A stretch of 64,000 bases of DNA. Origin: Shimwellia blattae DSM 4481 = NBRC 105725. Lineage in GTDB: Bacteria; Pseudomonadota; Gammaproteobacteria; Enterobacterales; Enterobacteriaceae. Both the position numbers and the translations under genes were made by a program. The notes beneath the pieces were generated by a model that had not been told where the DNA came from, made no database searches, and was given only the letters and a program-made list of their open reading frames with translations. Below are positions 34,071 through 42,230 of this stretch, one piece after another. The stretch covers positions 1,178,001-1,242,000 of the forward strand of contig NC_017910.1 of NCBI RefSeq assembly GCF_000262305.1, given 5' to 3'. The first letter of the stretch is position 1; the number at the start of each line of letters is the position of its first letter.

Positions 34071-34447
34071 AAAAGATATTGCTGGCTGTACTCTTTGCCA
34101 CATCAAGTTCAATGGCTTGTATGACAGGCCATTGGGAAAAAATTGGTAAATCAAATTCATTTACTATAAGTCTTGTTCAGACAGGTAAACATGTAACAGG
34201 TAAGTATTGTTTTATTACAAATAATGGTAATCGTATAGATTGTGCTGAAAAAGATGATGATGACCATATCCATGGTGATGTGAAAGGTGGGATTGCAAAT
34301 ATTAAATTTGAAAGCACTTTTTATGGTGAAGGAACTGCAAGTGCGAAAATTAAAAACAACAAGTTGATTTATACAATAAAAGATAAAACACCTTTTATTA
34401 AAGCCAATATGTCAGTCCCTACAGTAATTGAATTCAATAAAAAGTAG
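34067..34447 (+). CDS. Probable small exported immunity protein
   Basis: A 126-residue protein with a signal peptide (KKILLAVLFATSSSMA) and a beta-strand-rich mature domain (SFTISLVQTGKHVTGKYCF; TASAKIKNNKLIYTI) of lipocalin/META-like pattern, which is only a visual impression. The ATG overlaps the toxin-tail stop; a more upstream in-frame ATG (34049) would cut into the signal peptide logic. Confidence 0.65.
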   Translation: MKKILLAVLFATSSSMACMTGHWEKIGKSNSFTISLVQTGKHVTGKYCFITNNGNRIDCAEKDDDDHIHGDVKGGIANIKFESTFYGEGTASAKIKNNKLIYTIKDKTPFIKANMSVPTVIEFNKK

Positions 34448-34508
34448 AAATATTTTATTACTGTTTCCAAAGATTAATATGGCTGTATGTGGAAGCGATT
34501 TCTCTATT

Positions 34509-34799
34509 CAAATGCAAACGTGAAGATCTATGAAAATGATACTTCAATTTTAGATTTAGAACAGACAGTGGATAGAACAAAAATTTCTTTTACCCTGTAT
34601 GGGGCGATATTCCAGTACGTTTGTGCTGGTTAAATCCACTTGTACCCCGGAGCCCGGAAATAAGGATAACAGCCTCGAGTTATGCGGGAGCAGTTGATGA
34701 GTTTTCAGATATAACTAACGGTGGCGTTTCTGGTCTTGTTAAAAGACGACAAAAAGAGCGTTCTTTATTTTTACAAGGCATTTATGATTCTTCACACTG
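34509..34799 (+). pseudogene. Composite scrap: immunity fragment, carrier fragment, toxin tail
   Basis: Three pieces are joined. 34509-34604 matches the TPR immunity gene (28500-28595). 34608-34679 matches the carrier (SSTFVLVKSTCTPEPG) and stops at CTCGAG, the same place as the remnant at 33010. 34681-34799 is a toxin tail (EFSDITNGGVSGLVKRRQKE) ending in TGA, resembling the end of phage-type lysozymes. The surrounding 34448-34508 bases show nothing. Confidence 0.75.
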
Positions 34800-34819
34800 A
34801 TTCAAAACAAGGAATTAAA

Positions 34820-35671
34820 ATGAATAATCATTTTTTAATATTAGCTTTGTTCATTATTTTGTTTGTTTTTAAAATATCATACGCGCAGGATGCTTTGAAT
34901 AATTCCACTTGGGTATATGACAAAGTTTCAAATATTGATGTTTTTGGACACCATGACTCAAGCGCTATAGCGCATCTCACCGAGGAGTTTGAGAAGGTTA
35001 CCATTAAAGAAGATGGTAAAAAATTGGCTGTTGAAAATGATTTCCTTGAAAGCAAAAAAGTATGCCTCACTGATTATGTCGAAGTGAAAAAGACACCTCT
35101 TTCATATTACTTGTCAAAAAACACCGTCAATATGTATAAGCAGGTGTATAAAAGTAGCAATATCCCATTGCCTAATGATATTTACCTTTTAACTTCGCTT
35201 TATCCGGGTAAGGAGTGTCCGCCACCTTATAGTGAGATGCTCAAAGTCGATAACTATCTGACAGTTACCAAACAAAACTATGTTTTGTTTTTTAAACGGC
35301 AAAGTAAAGACTTAAGTGAAAATGCAGGGCGTGTTGAACATAATAACTGGTCGAATTATTGCCATGACGACAAGGCAGGTCAAGAATTTGATGGATCATC
35401 TAAAGCGTCGTGCTCGTTCCCAAGTATGAATATAAATGACGCATATAATAAGCTCAAAGAAATTGATAAATCAGCTAACACATACTTGCGACCTGATTTG
35501 CCAACTAAAAACGTAACAAGTAAGATTGATTCCGGAGTGGTGGATTATAAATGGAGTGGGGGTGGGAATCTTAAAATTACTGTTGAAATGGAAAGCGAAA
35601 CACAAAAATATTCATTCAAACAAGTTCCCGAGGGAACTAGTCTCATGGTTGAGACTGACTCGCAATATTAA
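34820..35671 (+). CDS. Probable exported immunity protein, last of array 1
   Basis: A 283-residue protein with a signal peptide (FLILALFIILFVFKISYA) and an otherwise unrecognised mature region (STWVYDKVSNIDVFGHHD; WSNYCHDDKAGQEFDG). AAGGA precedes the ATG. Placed after a lysozyme-like toxin tail and before PAAR, it is likely the immunity gene of the oldest cassette at this end. AT-rich, in contrast with PAAR. Confidence 0.62.
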   Translation: MNNHFLILALFIILFVFKISYAQDALNNSTWVYDKVSNIDVFGHHDSSAIAHLTEEFEKVTIKEDGKKLAVENDFLESKKVCLTDYVEVKKTPLSYYLSKNTVNMYKQVYKSSNIPLPNDIYLLTSLYPGKECPPPYSEMLKVDNYLTVTKQNYVLFFKRQSKDLSENAGRVEHNNWSNYCHDDKAGQEFDGSSKASCSFPSMNINDAYNKLKEIDKSANTYLRPDLPTKNVTSKIDSGVVDYKWSGGGNLKITVEMESETQKYSFKQVPEGTSLMVETDSQY

Positions 35672-35715
35672 TTAGAAATAACCTAGAAACAGCAATTATT
35701 AACTAAAGGATGAAT

Positions 35716-35973
35716 ATGAAAGGAATAATCCGCCTCGGTGACAAAACTACCCATGGAGGAGCAGTGTTGTCCTGCTCAACAACCATGTTTTTTGGTGATA
35801 TCGGTGTGGCCCGTATAGGTGATCGCGTTTCCTGCCCTGTGCATGGAGATACCACTATCGTCGAAGGTAACCCAAATTACCGCGATCGGGGTGTTCCTGT
35901 GGCGTTCCACGGTCACAAGTGTGGCTGCGGCTGCACGCTTATCAGCTCGCTGCCTGATGCTCTGGTGGGGTAA
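35716..35973 (+). CDS. PAAR-domain spike tip protein
   Basis: An 85-residue single-domain PAAR protein (KGIIRLGDKTTHGGAVLS, DRVSCPVHGD, HGHKCGCGC). PAAR proteins cap the VgrG trimer with a zinc-bound cone. An AAAGGA site favours the ATG at 35716 over 35710. Three bases separate it from the next gene. It marks the return to the GC-rich core. Confidence 0.93.
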   Translation: MKGIIRLGDKTTHGGAVLSCSTTMFFGDIGVARIGDRVSCPVHGDTTIVEGNPNYRDRGVPVAFHGHKCGCGCTLISSLPDALVG

Positions 35974-35975
35974 AC

Positions 35976-37136
35976 GTGCCGGTTGAACTTGAGCGCATCC
36001 CCGCACGGGAGAAATTGCCACCTCTCCCGAATTTTAAACGCTGGCTGCTCCTGGGCATTGTAATGCTGCTGGCCGGGGCTGCGGCCACATTCCTGTACTG
36101 GAAGGGCGAGCATTCAGGTGCAGCGTTCTGGGGGCTGGCAACAGGACTGCCTGTTGTGTTGTGGGGCCTGCTGATTGTCGGGCGTTATTTGGGCTATGTG
36201 TTGCTGTGCAGGCGGAGTGAGAAAAAAAATGCCACGACTGCTGCCCGGTTCCAGGCAGACATTGCGCGCGGGCAGCGTTTTGCCTGGCTTATCGGCGAAG
36301 TCCTGATTAACGGGTTGGGGCCCGACAGTCCGACGACGCATAAGGCCGTGTTAGCCAAAAAGCCCCTGATGATGCCCTGTGAACCTGTCAATGGTGGCAA
36401 CCCGGTTCGTCACCGGGCGCTGGCGGTAACCGGAGAAATGGCTGACCGGGAAGCGCATTATCTCCCGGGAATAACAGCCCACGTTCAGAATCTGGTGGCG
36501 TTGCTACCGCCGTCTCTGGCCTGCTATCTGGCGGTGGATACCGGTGAACAGTTTTTGACATTGCCGTCTTTCCTGCAAAAAAGCGTGCCCCATCCGCTGG
36601 TGCGTATCCGCGATCTGACGGGGCTGGAACTCCTCGACTACTGGCTGGACTGCCACTATGACCGCGCTGCTGCGTTACTGGTGGTCAGCGCTCAGCTTTA
36701 CGAACACCCGCCAGAGGACAGTGGTGAAGCCATTTCCGTGCTACTGCTGACCAACTGTCGTCTGAAGAATATCCCGGATGTATCGGTCAGGGTTCACCGG
36801 CCGCAGATTTGCCGTGATGGCAATATCGGCCGGGCATTTGAGCGCATCATGATGTGGTCCGGACTGGAAAAAACGGCACTGCAGCAGGCATGGACCAGTG
36901 GTGGTCAGATGGTCTCCGGCGACATTTTCAGCAAGGCCCGGGAGGCACATGCCCCGGGGCTTAACGCAGAGAAAATTAAGCATATTGATACGGTTGCCGG
37001 GTTTGCGGGTGTTGCTGCTCCCTGGCAGGCGTTACAGCTGGCAACCCGCCAGTGCCTGAGCGACAGTCAAGCGCAGCTTATTGTCACGGAACTGGCTGAA
37101 GACAACCGACAACTCTGTATTGTCACACCAGAATAA
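35976..37136 (+). CDS. T6SS-associated inner-membrane protein, function unknown
   Basis: A 386-residue protein starting at GTG, with two membrane helices (about residues 23-42 and 49-72) and a large hydrophilic C-terminal region. I recognise it only as the kind of gene found between PAAR and tssM in enterobacterial T6SS loci. Tight spacing to PAAR and tssM suggests it works with the membrane complex or spike loading. Confidence 0.7.
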   Translation: MPVELERIPAREKLPPLPNFKRWLLLGIVMLLAGAAATFLYWKGEHSGAAFWGLATGLPVVLWGLLIVGRYLGYVLLCRRSEKKNATTAARFQADIARGQRFAWLIGEVLINGLGPDSPTTHKAVLAKKPLMMPCEPVNGGNPVRHRALAVTGEMADREAHYLPGITAHVQNLVALLPPSLACYLAVDTGEQFLTLPSFLQKSVPHPLVRIRDLTGLELLDYWLDCHYDRAAALLVVSAQLYEHPPEDSGEAISVLLLTNCRLKNIPDVSVRVHRPQICRDGNIGRAFERIMMWSGLEKTALQQAWTSGGQMVSGDIFSKAREAHAPGLNAEKIKHIDTVAGFAGVAAPWQALQLATRQCLSDSQAQLIVTELAEDNRQLCIVTPE

Positions 37137-37162
37137 CTTTCAAGGGATTGCTCTCCTCCGTT

Positions 37163-40100
37163 ATGAAAATATTATCCACCTTTCTGCTTGCGCTGCTCCT
37201 GGGCGCATTATCTGTCTGCCTTATTGGCGGCGCACTCTGGTTTTATCCTGAGTGGGTTAAGGACACCTTCAACACAGGCCCGTTCAGCACGACCGGCATA
37301 GTGATCATCAGCCTGCTGCTGATGCTGGCGGCGCTGATTATCGGTTGGGTACTTGAAACCGTATTTATGAAGAACGGTGAAAAGCAGGGAAAGCTGGATG
37401 TGATCACCTCCGGACAGCAGGCTGCTGCATCCCAGCCTGAAGCAAAGCATACCGACGCAGACACCTCCCGGTTTGTGGCTGAGGTGCTGGTCGATCACCT
37501 GCGTCTGCGTTACAGCCGCCGCTGGAAAGCCAAAGTCCGTTTGTTACTGGTGCAGGGCAGTGAAAGCGATATCGAAAAAGTGGTGCCGGGCCTTAAACGT
37601 GACCACTGGCAGGAGAGCGACGGGATTGTGCTTATTCACGGCGGCCTGCCGGAAAGCGTGCCTGATGATGAATTTCTGTCCGTCCTGAAAGACGTGCGCC
37701 CACAGCGACCGCTGGATGGCGTGGTGCAGGTGATGAATGCGGCTACACTGCCGGATACGGCGAGGCAGGATATCCTGGTACGTGTGCGGCAGAAGGCCGA
37801 TACGTTGCTGGGCTGGCAGCTGCCGGTCTGGTTGTGGCTTGTCCGGGAAGGCACCTGGTTCCGTGACGGGGAGGGAGTGCCGCCGACAGGCGTCCTGTTC
37901 GGCCCGGGGGCGACAACGGAAGAGGCCCGCTCGGCACTGGCCACGCTCTCGTCGGAGCTGCAAACTCCCGGTGTGGCGGCACTGCTGGAGAATTCACAAC
38001 ATCACTGGCTGTTGAACCTGTCAAAAGCCCTGCGCGGCACGCTGCGACGCGACCTGGTGCCGCTGCTGACTACGCTGATGTCGGGGCCAGCCCCTTACCG
38101 ACTGCGCGGAGTGATGCTCAGCCCGGCATTGCCGGGAACCGAAACGGTGCCACATGCGCGCCTGTCGCCACCGGTCTGGCAGGCACTTGAAAATGACAGC
38201 CTGCAGGTGCATGCCCGTAAAATCGGCTTCCACTGGCAAAAGGTGCTGCGTCTGGTGGTGCTGGGGCTGGTTCTTCTCTGGGGGGCAGGCACGTTGCTGT
38301 CGCTGTCCGTCAACCGCACTCAAATCTGGCTCGCTCAGGATACGGCACGGGTGGCGGCCGATACCCGGCAGCCTTTGCCGGATCGCCTGCGTAACCAGCT
38401 GGCCTTGCAGCAGACCATTGCCCGCCTGCAGAACCGTGAAGTACACGGTGCGCCGTGGTACACCCGCTTTGGCCTGAACCAGGACAGGGATACACTGAAG
38501 TTGCTCTGGCCTTTATACGCCCGTAACAGCCAGCAACTGATGCGCGATGCGCTGGCAGATGAACTTCACCGCCAGCTCAGCGCCTTTGTTCAGTTGCCTC
38601 CGGCAAGCAGCGCACGTACGTCTGCCACCCGGAAGACGTACAGCCTGCTTAAAGGTTACCTGATGCTGGCCCGTCCCGATAAAGCGGATGCAAACTGGCT
38701 TGCCGATAATATGCTGAAAACCTGGCCGCACCGCAGCAGCGTGCCGGACAGCGTATGGCAGACCCAGGCCCCGAAGCTGCTCGGCTTCTGGGCGCAGAAC
38801 TTGCCGGCACACCCGGAGTGGAAAATCACCCCTGACCACGAAATAGTGAGCACGGTACGCCAGATTCTGCTCAGGCAGATTGGTCAGCGTAACGCGGAAA
38901 GCGGCCTGTATCAGGAGATGCTCGGGCGTATTGCCCGTAACTGGCCGGATTTAACCCTCGCGGACATAACCGGCGATACGGATGCTTCGTCCCTGTTCTC
39001 CTCTGAGGAAGTGGTGCCAGGGATGTTCACCCACCAGGCATGGGAAGAGCAGGTTGAAGATGCGATTGATGAGGTAGTGAAGGCCCGCCGTGATGAAATC
39101 GACTGGGTACTCACCGACAAAACCCATCAGCCAGGCGGTGATGTCTCACCGGAGATGCTGAAACAGCGCCTGACGGAGCGTTATTTTACTGATTTTGGCA
39201 ACGCCTGGCTCAATATGGCCAACAGCATTCAGTGGCACGAAGCGGCCTCGCTCTCCGAAGCCATTGCCCAGCTGAATCTGCTGGCGGATGTTCGTCAGTC
39301 ACCGCTGGTGGCGCTGATGAATACTCTTGCCTGGCAGGGACAGACCGGAACTAAAGGAGAGCGACTTGCAGACTCTCTGGTGGACTCGGCGAAAAAACTG
39401 GTCGGGCGTAAGAAGAGCGCTAAGCAGTTTATTGATCAGGCGCAGGGTCCAAAAGGGCCGCTCGACGGCGTGTTTGGCCCGCTCACGAGCCTGATGGCTG
39501 GTAAGGACGGTACCGGCTCGAACGGCAACCTCAGTTTCCAGTCCTGGCTTGCCCGTGTAACCCAGGTGCGACTCAAACTCCAGCAGGTAACCAGCGCTCC
39601 CGATCCCCAGGCGATGGCGCAGATGCTGGCTCAGACCGTCTTCCAGGGAAAAGCCATCGACCTGACCGACACCCGTGATTATGGTTCTCTGGTGGCGGCA
39701 AGTCTCGGGCAGGAGTGGAACGGATTCGGGCAGGCGCTGTTTGTGCAGCCGCTTGACCTGGCCTGGCGTCAGGTGCTGGCCCCGGCCGCAGGCAGCCTTA
39801 ATGCCCGCTGGCAGAGCACCATTGTTTCGCAGTGGAACACCGCCTTTGCCGGACGCTATCCGTTCAAGGCCACCGGCAGCGATGCCTCCCTGCCGTTACT
39901 GGCCCAGTTCCTGCGGCGCGACTCCGGGCGCATTGCGGCGTTCATCAAAACTAACCTCGGCGGCATGCTGCATCAGGAGGGCAGTCACTGGGTGGTGGAT
40001 CAGGCCGCCAGCCAGGGAATGCATATCAGCCCCGCGTTTCTTGTCGCCATTAATAAGATTGCCGATATCTCGGATATCGTCTTTGCTCAGGGCGATGCCG

Positions 40101-40534
40101 GGGTACATTTCGAGCTGATGGCCCGGCCATCACGCGATGTGGCCCGTACCCAGCTGACGCTTGATGGACAGAAACTGGATTACTTCAACCAGATGGAAAG
40201 CTGGCAGAGCTTCACCTGGCCGGGCAATACGTATTATCCGGGAGCCGACCTGAGCTGGCGCTCAACCAGCTCTGAAATGCGTCTCTATGCCAGCAACCAG
40301 GGCAACTGGGGCTTTATTCGACTGCTCGACAAGGCACAGATCACCCCGCTCGACAGCAGCCGCACCCAGCTGGTGTGGATCACCCCGGACGGCAGCCCGC
40401 TGAAATTTATCATGCGCAGCGAGCTCGGCGACGGGCCGCTGGCGCTGCTCGAACTGCAGGGCTTCAGCCTGCCGCAGACGATTTTTACCGTGGGTACAGT
40501 TGACAGCACATCCACGCTTGCCGGAGACGAATAA
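37163..40534 (+). CDS. tssM: T6SS membrane-complex protein TssM (IcmF), Walker-less variant
   Basis: An 1123-residue IcmF-family protein: two N-terminal membrane helices, cytoplasmic domain, a third helix near residue 360 (LRLVVLGLVLLWGAGTL) and a large periplasmic part with the conserved C-terminal IcmF-associated region (WPGNTYYPGADLSW). TssM spans the envelope with TssL and TssJ. Where many TssM proteins have a Walker A (GxxGxGKT), this one reads LLVQGSESDIEKV, so the NTPase site is lost. The ATG at 37163 is preferred; a TTG at 37148 is possible. Confidence 0.94.
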   Translation: MKILSTFLLALLLGALSVCLIGGALWFYPEWVKDTFNTGPFSTTGIVIISLLLMLAALIIGWVLETVFMKNGEKQGKLDVITSGQQAAASQPEAKHTDADTSRFVAEVLVDHLRLRYSRRWKAKVRLLLVQGSESDIEKVVPGLKRDHWQESDGIVLIHGGLPESVPDDEFLSVLKDVRPQRPLDGVVQVMNAATLPDTARQDILVRVRQKADTLLGWQLPVWLWLVREGTWFRDGEGVPPTGVLFGPGATTEEARSALATLSSELQTPGVAALLENSQHHWLLNLSKALRGTLRRDLVPLLTTLMSGPAPYRLRGVMLSPALPGTETVPHARLSPPVWQALENDSLQVHARKIGFHWQKVLRLVVLGLVLLWGAGTLLSLSVNRTQIWLAQDTARVAADTRQPLPDRLRNQLALQQTIARLQNREVHGAPWYTRFGLNQDRDTLKLLWPLYARNSQQLMRDALADELHRQLSAFVQLPPASSARTSATRKTYSLLKGYLMLARPDKADANWLADNMLKTWPHRSSVPDSVWQTQAPKLLGFWAQNLPAHPEWKITPDHEIVSTVRQILLRQIGQRNAESGLYQEMLGRIARNWPDLTLADITGDTDASSLFSSEEVVPGMFTHQAWEEQVEDAIDEVVKARRDEIDWVLTDKTHQPGGDVSPEMLKQRLTERYFTDFGNAWLNMANSIQWHEAASLSEAIAQLNLLADVRQSPLVALMNTLAWQGQTGTKGERLADSLVDSAKKLVGRKKSAKQFIDQAQGPKGPLDGVFGPLTSLMAGKDGTGSNGNLSFQSWLARVTQVRLKLQQVTSAPDPQAMAQMLAQTVFQGKAIDLTDTRDYGSLVAASLGQEWNGFGQALFVQPLDLAWRQVLAPAAGSLNARWQSTIVSQWNTAFAGRYPFKATGSDASLPLLAQFLRRDSGRIAAFIKTNLGGMLHQEGSHWVVDQAASQGMHISPAFLVAINKIADISDIVFAQGDAGVHFELMARPSRDVARTQLTLDGQKLDYFNQMESWQSFTWPGNTYYPGADLSWRSTSSEMRLYASNQGNWGFIRLLDKAQITPLDSSRTQLVWITPDGSPLKFIMRSELGDGPLALLELQGFSLPQTIFTVGTVDSTSTLAGDE

Positions 40535-42154
40535 ATGGTGACTGCAGAAACACTCCTGACCCTGTGTCTTCCGGATGCAGCCCGGCGTACCGCACTGATC
40601 GCACAGGCCCGGGAAAACCTCTCCCGGTGGTCGCCGTGGCTGACACCACTCCCGGGCGGTCATGGGGCCGGAAACGACCCGACCTATGAAGATGATTTCC
40701 AGCTGATGCGTGAGGAAATCAATAAGTTTTCCGGCACCGATACCGGGGTGCTGTGCCGCCTGGCGGAAAGCATTCTTACCCGCAGTGCGCGGGATATCCG
40801 GGTGGTGACCTGGTATATCCTGGCACGCCTGCTGCGTGATGGTGATGCGGGTCTGGCTGACGGTATCCTGCTGCTGACGGCAATGCTCAGCCAGGCCGGG
40901 GGGCACTGTCATCCGCAGCGCAGCGCCGCAAGGCTGGCTGCACTCGACTGGCTGAACAGTGAAAAAATGCTGGATGCATTCTCGCGATGGCCGGACGTGA
41001 CGCGGGAAGATACCGCCAGAACGGCCGCAGCGCTGTGTCTGCTGGAGTCCGCGCTGGGATCTTTACCGGAGGTTGAGCGCCCTGCGTTTACCGCCCTGCT
41101 GCGGACCCTGGAAACCCGCCTTGCCGGTAGCGGTGGGCTGGATACGCCGGTGGCTTCATCAGGCCAGGATAATCCAGGTGAAAGCCCCCACAGCACACCG
41201 ACACCGGGCGCTGCAGTGCCGGAGGCTGCTGTCGTCAAATCAGAAGTAGAGCTGGTACGCCAGCTGCGCGTGTTGTCCGGCTGGGTGGTAGAGCAGCCGC
41301 AGGGCTGGCTTGCCGCTCACCGGATGATGAAGGCCGCCCGCTGGGATCTGGTAACGCAACTGCCGGCGCTGGATGCGAGCGGCAGGACGCGTCTGCTGCC
41401 GCCGAAGGCCGACTACCGGGCTCAGCTGAAACGCCTGTACCTGCAGCAGAGCTGGACCGAACTGGTGGAGCAGGTGGATGTGATGTTCACTGAAGGTGGC
41501 AACCGCTTCTGGCTCGATTTGCAGTGGTATCTGTGGCAGGGGCTGAGCCGGGCTGGTGGGACGTGGGAACACTGGGCGGAGTACATACTCAGCGATCTGA
41601 GACTGTTGCTGAAACGCCTGCCAGGCCTGGAGACGCTTGCCTGGAACGATGGCACGCCCCTGGCCGATGAGGTGACGCTGAACTGGATAGCCGAAAAGGT
41701 CAACAATGAAATGTCCGGGTTTGCTGGTGAGCCTGCGGTGCTAAGCGGAGGCCAGACGGATGACATATTTGCGCTGGAAGCCGAGGCGATGGAAAAAGGT
41801 GACAACGATGGCCCGGAGGCCGCGCTGGCCTGGCTTCAGAATCGCCCGGATATGGCCTCACCCCGAAGCCGCTGGTTACTCCGTTTACTCATGGCCCGGG
41901 TGGCAGAGCAGTACGGGCGCAATGAGCTCGCACTGCACCTGCTCGGTGAACTTACCGGGAGCGCCCCACAGCTGACCCTCAGTGAGTGGGAGCCAGGGCT
42001 GCTGTTTGATGTGCAGGCCAGCCGTCTCCGGCTGTTGCGCCTGAAAGCCGGGCGCAGCGAGAGCGACAAAGCCCGTTTTGCGCCTGAAATGGACAGCCTG
42101 CTGGCCACGCTGATTGCCCTCGACCCGGCACGTGCGATGGTGCTGTGTGTGTAG
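40535..42154 (+). CDS. tssA: T6SS cap/assembly protein TssA
   Basis: A 539-residue protein with an ImpA-N-type first part (GNDPTYEDDFQLMREEINK) and a long VasJ-like C-terminal part (RFWLDLQWYLWQGL). TssA primes and coordinates tube and sheath growth. It starts directly after the tssM stop, separated from tssF by 76 bp holding no other gene. Confidence 0.9.
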   Translation: MVTAETLLTLCLPDAARRTALIAQARENLSRWSPWLTPLPGGHGAGNDPTYEDDFQLMREEINKFSGTDTGVLCRLAESILTRSARDIRVVTWYILARLLRDGDAGLADGILLLTAMLSQAGGHCHPQRSAARLAALDWLNSEKMLDAFSRWPDVTREDTARTAAALCLLESALGSLPEVERPAFTALLRTLETRLAGSGGLDTPVASSGQDNPGESPHSTPTPGAAVPEAAVVKSEVELVRQLRVLSGWVVEQPQGWLAAHRMMKAARWDLVTQLPALDASGRTRLLPPKADYRAQLKRLYLQQSWTELVEQVDVMFTEGGNRFWLDLQWYLWQGLSRAGGTWEHWAEYILSDLRLLLKRLPGLETLAWNDGTPLADEVTLNWIAEKVNNEMSGFAGEPAVLSGGQTDDIFALEAEAMEKGDNDGPEAALAWLQNRPDMASPRSRWLLRLLMARVAEQYGRNELALHLLGELTGSAPQLTLSEWEPGLLFDVQASRLRLLRLKAGRSESDKARFAPEMDSLLATLIALDPARAMVLCV

Positions 42155-42230
42155 GTTCGGCATTTGCTGGTCATTGTTCTGATGCTGCCTCCTTTCTTTT
42201 TGATGATTTCTACACTCAGGATGTTCGTCC

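Noticed and set aside
33004..34679. CTCGAG as a cloning (XhoI) artefact
   Set aside because: Both sites lie in natural, diverged and differently degraded contexts with AT-rich tails typical of the array. An artefact cannot be excluded from one sequence but is unlikely.
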